From contig NW_003130854.1 of NCBI RefSeq assembly GCF_000003605.2, forward strand, positions 1,748,866 to 1,799,833: 50,968 nucleotides of DNA, read 5' to 3'. The DNA is from Saccoglossus kowalevskii (Eukaryota; Hemichordata; Enteropneusta; Harrimaniidae). Under the pieces are notes generated by a model that was given only the letters and a program-made list of their open reading frames with translations, had not been told where the DNA came from and made no database searches. The position numbers were made by a program, and so were the translations under genes. Of this stretch, positions 1-15,048 are shown piece by piece (position 1 is the first letter of the stretch; every line of letters starts with the position of its first letter).

Positions 1-3000
1 GACTCGTTCAACGGCCAACGGTAATAAAAACTAAACCAGATATATTAAATGTGGCATTTTCAACAATAGTGGAACTGCACTGCGTGTTTGTGAATATATA
101 TTTAAACCATGTATGGCTATTACATAAGAGTTCTTTACGATGAATAGAGCGCCATTCACTACAATAACTACTGCATACTTCAACTGTTCATATTTTAACA
201 GGCAGTCATTTTCATTATCGTGAGCATGACTAACACGGCCCGATGCTAGGAAGCAGCGTGTGTTACCCCCCAACGCCAGAATATGACGGATCGACAAACA
301 CAGATGAAATCACTATCACTGGATTGTACGAAATGCCAGGCTACACAAATATTTACTGTAAACACCAAATTGATCTAGTATGTGAAAATTACTCAAGATT
401 ACTTGCAATGAATTACTATACATTAAATAGGTCAAATACATTAAATACCTCAAATATTAAGAACTCGTGACTAATAATTTTCCAACGTTATTTGACTAGA
501 CTACAAATACAATAAATATGATGAAGGCACACATTAACGCACATAATCAGACATGTGCATATAATATCACCGGAATTTCCGCTGTATTCATTTCAAACGA
601 AAGGTGAACACTAGTAACGTAACGTTTATTGTAATGTCAACTACGTTGCAGATTATAGATTATGCACACATTGTACACATCAATTTGTTGCAATAAAGTG
701 TAAGGAAAATAAACTGAAATGAATGTATGTATAATAAACTGCTATTGTCTATTATAATAATCTGTATAATGTATGTATGTATGTATAGAATGTTAGATAT
801 TATAGCCATTCCATAATGAACGTGTACATAAATATATGCATCAAATATATATATTTACTGTGACTGGCCGATTAGATTAGATTGTTCAAAGACAGAACAT
901 GCGATCCTTTTCTGGTGGCGCGGATAGAAATTGAAGATGTTCTCATCTTGTATATTACGTCATTTAAAAACTCTGAGTTGCTCATGTGATAAATAGGGTA
1001 TCGCTTGATTTCATCATTCTTAGCATTCATTGGTTGACACTCTCGACTTCGCCGTGGACTGTATCAGCCACTGACATTGAGCGTAATACTAGTTCATATC
1101 AAACAACCACATAACAAACAAATCGTAACTACACGAAACTAAGTTTACGACAATTTTTGAGTTTGCTGTCACGACTGTCATTCGAATGAATGATCTTGAA
1201 GTCCAAAATTCTGCACGATCTGTTGTATCTGTGTAATGTTTGGAAACGCATAAAATGTTGACATTTAACGTGCAAATTGTGACGTTTACGGTACAGTATA
1301 TTATCTAGTGATCTTTCACAATAAACATCCCAATTGTGACAGATGTATACAGTGGTTGTGTAATACTATAGTAAAAATATTCTAATATGAGGTTATTACG
1401 GGAATACTGCAAGTTGTACACGAAAGCAGTAAGGGGAAAAAAGGTGTTCGAATGTGACGACAATAACCATAATTCATCAATGTTAGCAACGAAGTTTACC
1501 CCATATAAGGGAAAGTTCGAACGTGCTGATGCGTTTTGAAACGAGTGGTGATACGGCTTTCTGCTGAACGGAAAATGTTATTGGACGCAATTTGGGACCG
1601 TGACTTAACCTATATGACCATCTCCCAAGACGCCAAAATGCTCGTTTGCTGACTAGACAATGCATTTTTGGTAACGAATGTTTCTGCAATGCGTTTTCCT
1701 TTTAATGACAAATATGCTGACTTCACCTCTGTTGCCAATCTCGGCAAAGCACACGACACGTTTCAACCATTGTACCGCTTTCTAATCTCCGGTGACTTGT
1801 TTTGAAATCCTGCTAGAATTACTATACCCGTAAATATATCGTGTCGAAAAGTTAGGCATTGTTTGTTGAAATAGGAGGTTTACTTATATGCTCAAGTGCG
1901 TAAAGCGTAAAACCCCGATTGTGCCCCTTTGTAAAAGTATATATACAGTTGAAATAGCCCGTCCAATGTGTTGCTACAATAATGATAGTGTGTTTGTCTA
2001 AGTAGACTCTAAGGAATCACCGATATGCTACTATTGGATAAATGTTGACCAAGGGAATATATGACCGCTGGCTGACAACGCTGTGTTGTGTCGCAATTGG
2101 CAACGTTACAGTGATGTTGGACTGAACCATATTAGTGGAGGGATATGTTTATGATGCAGGCTGGATAAAACGTATACTATGACTAATTGGGCACATTTAA
2201 AAGTGGGATAATGTAGTCTGAGTCGACTAAACCAATCATTGTTAGACAATTAGGAAATATACACGTTGTAGACCCTATAAAAGTAGCATGAATGTTGAAA
2301 TATTCAGATTTGCTTGATCTAAGCAGATCCATTTCTTCAGCCCCTGACTCCAGTGGGAAACAGGTTATTTACCTGAAACCAATATATAGATATCATTGGT
2401 ATGCACAAACACGCAGGACATACAAGTCACATACAGTTATTTTACAGACATTAAAAGAGTATTAAAAAACAGTAGTACAGTACGAAACTCACACAAGTCA
2501 AAACTGAAGTCACGTCAAATAAAGACCAAAGTTTCGAAATTGGCAGTCTGTCATGGCTGCGTTTTGGGTTCCAGCTCTAAGCAGTGTCTAGATATATTTT
2601 CCAGCTCTGTAATATTTCCCAGACCAATATTTGTGTTTGACGACCCTGTTTACCGAGGCTACACATAGGACAAATGTTCCCCCATGAGGGGGACACCAAG
2701 TTGTTATAACACTTATCCAACATCAGAAATGACTTAGAAGTAGCATTTGATTTATGTTTATTATTATTACTCAATCCCTCCGTAATTAATAATATAGCCG
2801 AGGTGGCCCTTAGATATTTACTCAAAACGACCCCACTGCCTTATTAAAGAGTAGCAAATACACATCTATTAGACTGCCCACGCTACCAGTAACTAAGACT
2901 ATTAAACAAGTAACCAAAGCTATCTGATCGGTGTTCCAGTACGATTAGAACAGTTTTAACTACAAGACTGGTGACTCCTTAAATAAATTATTTTTTTGTA

Positions 3001-6000
3001 ATCACAGGCGATAAGCTGGCTGTGAAACTGTTATCATGAAGTGGTGTGTTTGTATGTAAATGAAAACGACGCGATTAATAAGCATCGTGTGCACACACAC
3101 AAATATTGAAAAGGATGTTAGTTAATGTTGAGAAAATATCCGCGAAACAGATACATGTGATAAATAGAATATAATAACAGGAGACGAACGTGATAATTAC
3201 GACATGAGTTTAGGAAATATGATATCATGAATCACTGACTAGATATCCTATCGGTATTGCAGTGCATTACGCTGTAGTGTACTTTGTGTCGATCGTGTTT
3301 ATTTTAGATATAACGACAAAACTATTCATACTTGTATGCTTCGAGTCAAATGATATTCGATTTGTTGTCTATTAATTGGCAATTCATATCATATCATAAT
3401 TCGTGCTATTCTGAAAGGGAAAAAAGCGTGTTCTTCGCATTAGATTAGTTGCAATAATTACTGTCGTCACTAATACAAATTGTGAAGTAAAGCTATTCTT
3501 GTATGCGAATTACTGAATTACTGGGTACACACATCTTCTGTTTATATATAGCCTTCTGTTTATTTATATATATATATATCAATATATATGTCAATGCTCC
3601 AATGTACGGTAGTATCATAAACGTGGAACTAATCACGACCGGATCTCATTCTGATTCGATTGATTTTGCGCCTTTATACTATATTATATTGACTGAAATG
3701 GTAACCTAAAGGCGGTGACTGTAGAAAACATGACTTGCCCTCTGTGTTTCTGCAGATTTAAGAAAGAATGCTGTATTCATTTATTCTGGTTAAACAATGC
3801 AAAGTTATAATTAAGCAGTTCACATAATCTTCTTCATAGTAGGACGCCAAGAAAAAGAAGGATTTGAGTATTCTGTTAAACCTGAAATAATATAATTATG
3901 ACAGCAAATTCTATAATCACTAAGACATTACTCTGTCTGATGATGATGTGAACCTAACAGAGCATTTTAAGAGGTTTACATCAGTGTTATTACTAGTGAA
4001 AATTGATTCAAAGCTTTGATTTGTATTTGATCCTACAGATTAACATATTTTTGCAGATGAAAATACTATAATAGTAATTCCATGAGGTCCCGGGAAGCTC
4101 ATTATTAACGATATAATTTGTGTTTAACTACAACAGGATTGTATTAAATTATACGAGGGGACACAATTATATATTATTTTATGGATAGTTTTCGCCATTG
4201 TTTTCGCATTGTGCGTTGCGTATTAATAATTGTTTTGTTATATTGACTAATATTACTTAACTGCTTATTCGACTTTCACATATTATGCCTATAAAGCGTT
4301 GGTGTGTTTTTTAAACATTCATATTACAAGCAAAGCAGAATTGTGTTGCGCGTACAAAATACTGCTCACGAATTATCTTCTGAATTTCACATTAATATTT
4401 TAAGATGAGAGAAAACAGCACGTCCGCGCCATTATTGTTGTTTTAGCCTAATAGAGAAACGTAATTTTGTTTTTATACTACATCGAATTTTGAATTAATG
4501 GTTACCAAAATACCTCACTTTAATATTACAGCAGATAATAGTGTGTAGCAATTATGTACGCATTATACTCATCTGAGCTATACACTAATACTTTCGGGTC
4601 ATAAACAGTCTTTTGCTTTTTAAAACATATTCACTCCAGGGGGTATGCAACTTAAAGGATATCTCAAAGCACATCAGAAACTAAATACTATCAGGTAACA
4701 ATTTACGCTTTAGTGGATGGGAAAATAAAATTAGGAAAGCATTTTTTCAAAGACACATGAACATGATAAAGCCGACTAGAAATAATGTCGTTATGATTTT
4801 TGAGCCCATATCATACACCCTTAGGCAATAATGCATATATGCTCACTTCTTTTGAGCATATTACGTTTCATTTTCAAATTGAATGGCCAACATATTGACG
4901 TAACAATGTATAATCGCATAATAGTGTCACATGAGGAAGCGTTTCTAAGTACAGAGAAGATTGTTGAATACAGAATTGTCACCCACACTAAAATGGCACT
5001 TATTCAAAACGTTATAACCATCAATACGTATGACTGTATCAAACCGTTATTTTGAGCAGAACTGAAGTACGCGTTGCTCCATCGTTAGCATCAAACATGT
5101 GAATACACACGGAAATGCACTGATTGAATATTGAGTAATAGAAATGTGACAAACACTTGTTTGACGTGTTTTATTTCAGTTCGCTCAGAGCATCACATTT
5201 CCTATACAGCATACAACTCATGCAACACGCGTCTTAATAAATTTGATCTCTTTATACTACAGTCATTGTGCTCGTCTCGGTGAGTTTTATGTTTCATCTC
5301 TGTATGTATGCTAAACACTATTAATGTCAAAACCTATTTAACAGGCTCACCGGGGATTTACAGTTCGTATAGTAGCAACTCTAAGGCACCCCGTGCAAAG
5401 CACCAAACGGTTTTATGTTAAACTAGCACAAATATAAGCAGAACCATATTAACACTATTTACAATTAATGAAGGGAATGGATTCATGGTTCAACCAAGCA
5501 CAGCCTTCAATTGTTGTATCATTTACACTGCCTTGGAAATTAGATTAGAAACATATTTTACACTAGAGAAATATGTTTTAGCTATCCTAACCGTCTGTAT
5601 CAGTAACGAAGGGCAATCAATTATTTAATTATAAAATCGTACACCGTAATCAAGTTATAACTATCTATATATTGTAGTGACTACCGTGATAACAGAGAAA
5701 TACGATACTTATTTTTACATTGACTGTACTGTGGTACATAATCTTGCAGGTTGTAACCGCCGACGTGTGTACGTAGTGTAGAGCATGAATTAGTCAGTGA
5801 TTGAATAAAACCGTTAATTATATAGATACGATTTCTTAACGTATTACACCATGCGCTATTGTTCGTGGATATTGAGGCGGCGTTTGTATACATACATTTT
5901 TTGTAAGCAACATTATAAGCTCAACAGTACACTTTGATATCTATTGAAAAACTGGCTGAACCACATAAATTACATAAATTACACTTCATTGACGCAATGC

Positions 6001-9000
6001 TTATTGTATTGATTCACGGCTTCAATGACCAGTCTTTATTTTGTGTACGTGCAAGTATTCGTTTTTACTAGTCCGTAGGGGGCCACTGTTTGATATTAAA
6101 TACAATTAAACTGTATTTTGTTTATGATAACATAAACACACATGTTATAAATACGTAGACGATAAACACCGCAAAATAGTAGTATGTTCATCCCCAGAAG
6201 ATTTTAAAGTTTTAAAATGATCACCCCGCTGTGAACACGTTTGCAACCACATTGCTAAAAGCTACCTTATCCACGGGAATATCAAATTTGTTTGATCTTT
6301 CAAAAACGACAAAGATCTCAACTATCATACCTTTGAGTATAACTGTCAAGGCCGTATCACGTATTAACGAATTGAATGTTGATTTATTATTGATATGAAC
6401 CACGAAACCACGATTCTCTTCAATCGATAAGTTCATTCTGCATTCAGAATGCTTGTTCATTGTATCAGTGCGCTTGTGCACAATTCATGATACAACTGAA
6501 TAGAGATAACACATTGTTACATTAAAGTATCAGCAGAGTTAGTGTGCATAATAAATAACGTATTTGTAATCAAGTTAAAACTGTAACAACAGTAATACAG
6601 TACATGTTTTGTTTTTTTCTGCCGCACAATGCATATATTTATAATTACAAATCAAATATACAATTCTCGAGTTAACCTTCCCTTGTAATCGAGAACTCAA
6701 CAAAGCACCCGCCTAGTAGATACTACGTGTTGACATACACATTATTACCATCATTGTTGTTGTCTGTCACGGTACTGACTCAATACGATATGCTTAGGAT
6801 TGTAAAAATGAATAAAGTCGTCTTTGATTTAGCGTCGGCCTGATAAACAAGATGACATGATGATATTTAAATAAAAATACAAATGACTATATAACATTCC
6901 GTGCATAACACAAGCGAAGGTATTTCATATATCCCTTCATATAAAACTATATTTTTTGTCAAAAAATGTGTTAAAATAATTTGGCGCAGAAAACAGGTCG
7001 GTATATGCACGACATTTGTTGTGACGTCACACTGACTTGTTAAAAGCAGTCGATGAAATAAATCGATTTTCGTTTCCTTAACCCAGTATTTTCACAAAAG
7101 TCATTATGTAGATGTCTGCACCTTCTAAAGTTACATAATTTAATCGGCTCAAGTGAAATAAAATATAGTGTTGTCTGCACAATCCGCATGGTTCGATTTC
7201 TCACTGATTGAAAGACATGCGTGATTCCAGATTAACGCTTTAAATCGAAAATCTATCTGATCGAAACGATGCTACGTTGTGTTCCAGATTAATCATTCTA
7301 CCGAAAAATGTCATTAGGCAGAATGAAATGTAAAAATAATATGCTTAGTAGTCCTTTTTTTTAAATATTGTCAATTGAATATTTCATGAGTGGTATAAAT
7401 GAATATATTCACCAGTGAAGAATGTTTTGGTGACGTTTTCACGGTAGTTTTGGAATGAATATTTCATGTATATTGTTTTTTGAAACGAATAAAGGCGATA
7501 GACATTTAAAAAGATCAGAAATTACGATATACGTATTTAATAGTATAATTCACTTAAAATGGTCCATTGCCAATAACAACGGGTTTCAATATTGAATTTT
7601 GTAAGGACATCATCGTCTGCTCTGTACGCTATAGTGCGACTGATGCCGCTATCACGGTGGCGCCCGAATGGGTCGCTCAATCGTGTCATTGAACTAAGAT
7701 TGACCAAGGGGTAATCTATGCAGCAAATGCGTTGTACAAGGTGGGATCATGTCTTCAGAGCGCGAGTACAGAGAGCTGAATTTGTTCTGCTTTTTGCATT
7801 GAGTAGTACTACACTATTTAAGAAACGAGATCGACGAAGGACATATCATATCAGATGTAAACACGAATTTCAAGAATGATATTTTAATAATATGCAGACT
7901 CAGAGGCCAGTGAATTTGAAACTGTTCTGCTTATTTCGGACTTTCACAGGTTTGCTGCTTTACAATGGCAGCAAATTCACTGACACTGACAACAAAATAA
8001 TAACACTAATGAACTCCCGATGGCCTATATTGGGCTCGGCACATTTTGTGCTACGAATATGTCCCCTATATTGGATTAGCTGGTCGTCTATTATTGTTTA
8101 AATATGTTGGATATTTCTATATCTAATAGAAAAATACTTATAATTATTTAAATCATTCGAAAAAGTAAATCATAAGCCATGCAAATACTAAGCGAGCATC
8201 TTGTATCATGTGTGAGAAGCGAAACATTATGAAGTGAAATACAACCTAATTTTATTATTTTAGTACGACCGAAGTTAATTTGGGGATTTTTTGAAGTTGA
8301 CGTTTACAAGAATGTATTCAGATGTATTAAATATATTTTAAATACTACGCATCATAAATTACACTTACATTCTGTCTGATTTGGTGACCAGAAATGATTT
8401 GGAGAATTGCAATCAGAATTTTAGGTGAAATGCGGTTATAACTTTGTAAATGAACCCTAGAATACCTAACTGCATGGTTAAGCTGATCACTGCAACGGGT
8501 TAGAATGTATGCGTGTTGTCATAATTGTATCTCGATTAAAATTAATGACATTTATCCATCATAATTTATGGAGTTATACTGTCGTAATGCAAATGTGTAT
8601 ACATGATTTACAGCCATGAATGTGGAGTTTGGTTATTTGTTATTTCTGCGTGCGTGTCCTGGCGTACATAATGCTATGAATACTGCCGTTTACTCAGTAT
8701 GTATTTTATTTTATTAGTATTTTCTGAGAGATAATAAATAATTGCATGTAGAGACAAATGCCAAAAAAAAACATTGTATATACGTTCTGTATAGACGTAT
8801 ATCATTTGCATATCATATGAATACGTTGTTCAAATATCATTAATTATAAAACATAATTCTATTCACACGAGTGACATATTGACATGTGACATGCTCACAT
8901 ATTATAATTGGTTGGGCTCATCAGCTTCAGCACCTCGTAGTATCAGTGGTACTTAAATGCACTATAAATATTCAATTTCAGTAGAAAATAATTATTCATA

Positions 9001-10024
9001 CCATTCATCAGCGCTGTTATTCTTTGCATATCGATAAATATTTGTGATGTCAGCTATAGCTTATAAACGTGCATATACTATGTAATACAGTATCTATTGT
9101 GATTTCTTATGTAGGATACGATATCCAATGGGAAGATCGCAGACTAAATGGTGTATATTCTCGGACACAATGGTTTCATTAATTTAAATTATTAACTGCC
9201 TTCAAATTAACAGTCTAATGTTGAAATAGTTTTTTTGATAATTTTCATACAACCTGTGCAAAGCTAAAGTAGATTACCATATTCAAGATTTTTTTTGCCC
9301 CACCATACGGATTTAAAAAATGTTTTATCCATTATCTGCAACGTCATTTTTTTCAAATACAGTTTGAGTACTAACTAATTCTAGGCTGATTATGAGTTAC
9401 GCTACTTGCTACAAATGATTGCAGTTATCCTTGATATTAAATGATCTTATGCATACTCAACACAGTACTTTTGTAATATTTTAAATATTTAACAATGTTC
9501 GGTGTTTTGTCAGTCAGACGTAGACTGCCGTGATAGAATATTATTGAAATGTTATAAATATCGATTTCATTTCCTAATTCCCAAGTTTCTAATACGCCAC
9601 GCTGGGGGCACTAATATAATGTGTTCAGATGGTATTAAACCTAATCCTCTTAATTATATGACCTCAAACCCTGCATGTTTTGTCAAATCATGTTTTGGAA
9701 ATCTCCAAACCCGGTGGTTCCCATCTACTATACGGCGTCAGGAAATCAATACAGTACAGAATAAATCAGATCTTGGTAAACAACAATCCCGTGTGGTACC
9801 AAATCTGACACATATCAATAACAGTAACCATTTATAACGCTTATTTTTATCAGAATGTGAGCTCTTCGTTTGGAATTGAGGCTTCAAATTTAGTCGTAAA
9901 TGTAAATATTGTCCAGGCGTTTTGTATACATTGTTATACCTTTTGTTATACCTGACTGAGACCCCACAGTAGAATGTGCACATGCGCAGTTCTGATGACC
10001 ATGACGATCCAAAAAACATTATTT
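1..10024. other. Gene-poor DNA
   Basis: AT-rich sequence with only short open frames of random appearance, apart from the weak 6.2-6.5 kb candidate. A small GTAT microsatellite stands near 768-786. A 111-residue frame at 9502-9837 has no recognised feature. I see no RNA gene or mobile element. Confidence 0.6.
6221..6481 (-). CDS. Possible small ORF or exon, 86 aa, unrecognised
   Basis: An open frame with fairly balanced composition, including GFVVHINNKSTFNSLI and KFDIPVDKVAFSNVVAN, and no low-complexity bias. Nothing confirms expression and I know no relative. It may be chance in a long gene-free stretch. Confidence 0.18.
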   Translation of the reverse strand: MHKRTDTMNKHSECRMNLSIEENRGFVVHINNKSTFNSLIRDTALTVILKGMIVEIFVVFERSNKFDIPVDKVAFSNVVANVFTAG

Positions 10025-10733
10025 ACGTAGTGTGGTTTCATATTGATAATCTAAAACGATGCAAACATGTAGAATTTCACTAGAGACGATATGGCATTCA
10101 GCTTCCATATAATCATATGCCATTTGCTGTGGTTTCATATTTGCAGTGTGGTTTCATATTTGCAGTGTGGTTTCACATTGATAATCTAAAACGATGCAAA
10201 CATGTAGAATTTAACTAGAGACGATATGGCATTCAGCTTCCATATAATCATGTGCCATTTGGTGTGGTTTTATATTTGCACTGTGGTTTCATATTTGCAG
10301 TGTGGTTTCATATTTGCAGTGTGGTTTCATATTGATAATCTAAAACTAAAACGATGCAAACATGTAGAATTTAACTAGAGACAATATGGCATTCAGCTTC
10401 CATATAATCATATGCCATTTGGTGTGGTTTTTATATTTGCACCGTGGTTTCATATTTGCAGTGTGGTTTCACATTGATAATCTAAAACGATGCAAACACA
10501 TAGAATTTAACTAGAGACGATATGACATTCAGCTGCCATACAATCATATGCCATTTGGTGTAGTTTTATATTTGCACTGTGGTTTCATATTTGCAGTGTG
10601 GTTTCATATTTGCAGTGTGGTTTCATATTTGCAGTGTGGTTTCATATTGATAATCTAAAACTAGAACGATGAAAACATGTAGAATTTAACTAGAGACGAT
10701 ATGGCATTCAGCATATAATCATGTGCCATTTAG
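10025..10733. repeat. Composite minisatellite (135-bp unit with 19-bp subrepeats)
   Basis: Five units begin at 10031, 10166, 10320, 10462 and 10635. The spacings (135, 154, 142, 173) are explained by 0, 1, 0 and 2 extra copies of a 19-bp subrepeat, TTTCATATTTGCAGTGTGG, plus 7 bases of small insertions in the fourth interval. Each unit body contains ATGGCA and TGCCAT, forming a weak hairpin. Confidence 0.9.
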
Positions 10734-13700
10734 AAATTATGCCTGAATCTCGACCCCCACACTGACTGTTATAAATATGGTGTACAGGTGGATGAATTCT
10801 TATTGTCCGTAGACACGTGATTATAAACTATTTTATATATTATCATTATGCGATGAATGATTTACATCTACAATATCATATCATATCATTACATTTACAC
10901 AATCTATATCGCGATATTTATGTTTGGCACCTGGATAATTCATATAATTTCATAGTCGTCATTATACGAAATTGACGCCGATATTTCCCAATGTAAGTAT
11001 TATATTTAGACAAATCGCAGCTGCGCACTCATCAACGTACCGTATATTGCATTATACTCGTCCACAGATTTGACTGTCTCTTGGCAACGGCATTGTGCGA
11101 GTGTCACCAGTAACGGAAAACAGATGCAACCAATGCGCCTGGGGGTACTGAAAGAACAAATTCGACAACTAGTAAACAACGCAGACAATCGTCAATCATA
11201 GCGACAGCTTTACTGTGACAAAAAACCCAAATCCGCGTTCAGCAGCGTGCATCAAATATACTGGCTATTGTGGTGCGATAGGACAAATGGATAGCTAGGC
11301 GGATTATGGTAATACATTTGATGAAGCACATTCATGTAAATAACAATGTACGCATCAGTTGATGATAAATCCAAATGTTGTTTATATTACACTGGAAAAA
11401 CATGTTCACCGGTGAATTCAAGTATTGTCATACATTGGAATTAATAGATGGATGTTACAAGAGGCTTGGTTCAATACAATAATCCGTATGTTATTTTGTC
11501 ACCAACGACCTCTACTTCACATCTCCAATTTACAAAAATGTAAAATATCCACATCGTTGATGTAAGTTTGGATTTTTCGTGACAATTAAATACTATTTTT
11601 GATTCGTTTTAATTAATTATAACGATTATCCAATGTTCTTTATCTAATCCTTATTATATCATATATGATAACGTAATCTCTTGATAAGTAAGAGAAACGC
11701 CAATCGGCCATATTATTTTGAAACACTTCGAAAATATTTAACGCTGTAAGTTAAAATGTCTAACTAAGATAATTCTTAATGTAATACGGAGTCGATTCAT
11801 TCGCTGCGTATTGCATGTCGTGTAACTCACCCACGGTTATAATAGAATGGTCTATGTTTAGTCTCCTGTCACACGGAGTTATGGATTATTCTGTTATTTC
11901 AGTTCATATCAAGCAGTGTACAAACTAGACATGTGTGCACGTACATAATACCTTGGTATTTTGGGCAGAAGTTGCTTTCAGCTCGGCAGGTGAGTCGATA
12001 TTCCGTACTGATTGTATAAATGTATGGTATGCGTCCGAAATTCGGTACTAGTTTGAACAGATACGTATAATGATACAAATAGTAGCATGCTTGTGCAATT
12101 AGTCAGTCCTTCAAAGTTTATTTATATTACATTTATATTTATATTATAATTCTATATTAGCTATTTTAGTTGTATTTGTCAACGATCTTAAATGTTTTCC
12201 ACCTGCTAACTCAATATTTTGTCTATGGAATTTACACGTGAAATTGCTACTCGAACTCATATTCCATATATTTTGAGGCTACGTAACAGGTATGTGTGAC
12301 ATACCACAAATCATTAAGCATTATGGCTATCCCAATCTGGTTGAACACAATCACCTGTGGACATTTACCAATGTGTTGTTTTTTTTCGCTTGGCAATAAA
12401 TCTCGGACAGTGACATTGAGTATGTGGCAATGTCACCCAGTGACGCTACTGGTTATCACGAGCAATGACGTTCATCTTCACAGTCGAGCCATACATTGAT
12501 TTATCATTATATTCTAGTGATATTTGTGGTTGTCAACCACATATTAACGATTCATTCCTATTATGTAGATGAAACCGAAATAAATTAACTCAACATATAA
12601 TATATATTATACTAATTTGTGTTATTTTTTAATTAGTCTAAAAAAACATCACATGGAAAGGCAAATTTGTCTACGCAAAATGTATTTTAGCCATTGATAA
12701 TAAACACATTAAAAAAAGAACACTGCACACTATGATTCACACTTTTGTGTTTCAAATTTTCATAAATCTAATTAGTTATCATATGCTTATGAACACAAAT
12801 GATATATATGCGTTTGCCATAAAGAGAACGGGATATCCTCAATCTTTTTTTTTCGTCTCTGATACATATTTTTTCTCACACTGAAGATACCAATCGTTTT
12901 TTTTTTATCAGGCGGATGAACAATAAATTGTACAGAGCATCTCATTCGATTAATGAGTCAACTTTTAATATCAAAGCAGTAGGAGTGTTGGACGAATTTT
13001 CACAGAAGTAGAGAATTATATTCGAAAAATATGTTTTTGATTGAAAGAGGAGATGCAGCAAAAGATGGTCTTACATGTACTATATTTCGTATTTTCAAAT
13101 AAACGTGATTCAATTCCAACATTCCATGAATTTCATGTATCCAATGGAGTACTGCGAAAGGGTTAATCATTCACTGGGTTTTAATTTTGCTTATTTCGCT
13201 GACTGCAAAATGCGCTAAATTAAAACCCAATGATTATGTAAAGTTGAGCATAGAACACATTATCTACATGATAAAAGCGTGAATTTAAAACCAACTGAAT
13301 ATGCCTGAAATGCTAAATCAGTGAAATTTTAACTGTGTGAAAATTAGTCATTTTACAGTAATATTCAATAACCTAATCATAGGAAATCGAGATTAAGTTT
13401 GAATGTAGTGTGTTCTATTTTATATATACTTCACCAAATCTATTTTATTACCATTATTGGCGCTTATGTGGTTATAAACTCATCAAATTCATATCCGCCT
13501 TTCATAATATATGAATTTATACAGCATTGCCTGAAAGTACATTTTTATTCTATCATTTCATGATTAACACCTGGGTAGATTACTGATTTAATCTAGCCAG
13601 CTAACTAAAGTTCATTTTGAGTATCCACTTTACTTGCTTTTCTTGTAGTACCTCCAATATAACCTAATTTAATGTCTATCACAGAATAATGACCCAGCCT

Positions 13701-14223
13701 TCATCTCCGCAAATTGGAAATTATATATTAGAAATTTTAAAGCGTTCCAATAAAGCCACAGAACGAATTAACCCGCTGCTTTATTTGACGATTTGCCAAG
13801 GCTTTATGTTTTTATTCGGGTTGACGTTGAATTAAAAATTGGTATTAAATCCGAAGGCACAAACGGATTATGTTTGTAGATAGTACTATACTGTCATTCG
13901 ACTCTTAACCGTCATTTTCGTTTTCTCCTATCCATCGTATTCCTCTTAGATGCGTCTATCTCCCTGTGCTCAAATTGGTTTGAAGCTATTGCGATGGAGA
14001 ATATGGGTCCCTTGTTAAACTGTTAGCTCACTCTTGCCACAGTTGTAGATATGGTGCCCCTCGAAGAATTTATCTACTGGTCACATTGTTTCACGTAAGC
14101 AGATTTTCGAGACACTTCCTCGTCAGTCGTATATTATATAACATAATGTACTCGGAAAGAAAAGGTTACAACGTTATCTGTATCGCAACTAATCATATAT
14201 GTTGCCAATATACTGTGCTACTG
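10734..14223. other. Gene-poor DNA upstream of the RASL10-like gene
   Basis: No supported coding region or repeat. It should contain the promoter of the GTPase gene, but I cannot identify a convincing core promoter. Confidence 0.55.
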
Positions 14224-14238
14224 TGACATCTATCTACT

Positions 14239-14847
14239 ATGCAGACAATTGATATAGCAATACTTGGCGCCCCTGCAGTGGGTAAAACTGCTATTATACA
14301 ACAGTATAAAGACTGCACGTTTCCAGACCAGCATTTCCCAACAAAGGTAACGTCAACATATACACCAGTTGTTCTAGCAAATCAACATCTTTATGAACTG
14401 AACATTGTCGATACGCCGCCACTGCAATATTTTCAAATGAAGAGTTACTATGATTGGGTGGACTTTCAATCCTACTCGGATGAAGTGAAAGATGCAGCAG
14501 CGTTTATTCTTATATTCGATGTTTCTAACATTGACAGTTTCCAGTACGTCAAGGACCTACGAGAACAGATACTGGATTATCGCGCGAGCGGTGTGGGTGA
14601 AATACCGATGGTTGTAGCTGGTAACAAGAGTGATTTAGGTAAATGCAGTGGGCTGTTTAAGAGAGACATGGCACATATAATTAGGAAGAACTGGAAATCT
14701 GGCTACGTTGAATGTTCGGCAAAATATAACTGGCATATTGTGACTTTATTTAGTGAGGTTATGAAGTTGATATGTGAATATCGGGATAAACCGTCTAACG
14801 CTAGAATGCGAGGCGGACTAAGGCGTAATAGTTGCATAATTATGTGA
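14239..14847 (+). CDS. RASL10: RASL10-like small GTPase, intronless, 202 aa
   Basis: Ras-superfamily GTPase closest to the RASL10A/B group, predicted to bind GTP and attach to membranes. Visible motifs: P-loop GAPAVGKT at residues 10-17, switch I threonine in PT at 34-35, DTPP at 58-61 in place of the usual DTAGQ, NKSD at 129-132, ECSAKYNWH from 158, and a C-terminal CAAX box CIIM at 199-202 preceded by basic residues. The stretch GYVECSAKYNWHI and the proline-containing switch II are, from recalled family knowledge, typical of RASL10 rather than classical Ras. The ATG is the first after an in-frame TGA at 14224-14226, and it aligns with the family start. The whole protein lies in one exon; a bare intronless gene could be ancestral or an old retrocopy, and I see no poly(A) tract or target-site duplication. 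The missing switch II glutamine suggests atypical or weak GTP hydrolysis (inference). Assignment to A or B is not possible from this alone. Confidence 0.93.
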   Translation: MQTIDIAILGAPAVGKTAIIQQYKDCTFPDQHFPTKVTSTYTPVVLANQHLYELNIVDTPPLQYFQMKSYYDWVDFQSYSDEVKDAAAFILIFDVSNIDSFQYVKDLREQILDYRASGVGEIPMVVAGNKSDLGKCSGLFKRDMAHIIRKNWKSGYVECSAKYNWHIVTLFSEVMKLICEYRDKPSNARMRGGLRRNSCIIM

Positions 14848-15048
14848 CGTAAATGTATGTTTTTCCGTATAAGCTCAATTGTTTGGTAAAAGTTGCCTAA
14901 TGTCAGAGTTTTTAATCTCTCTATACGTTATATACATGTTTCTTTACTTTGGTACGTCTTAACGCGGGAAGAACGAATCCAACTCACAGATTTAAAACCA
15001 GGAGAATAATAACAAGACTTTATACAATGTTACCGTTCATATCCAAGG

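Noticed and set aside
7150-7215. tRNA-like GGTTCGATTTC
   Set aside because: No matching acceptor, D or anticodon arms could be folded around it.
9502-9837. 111-residue plus-strand frame
   Set aside because: No recognised motif, splice context or repeat relation; such a length occurs by chance in 50 kb.
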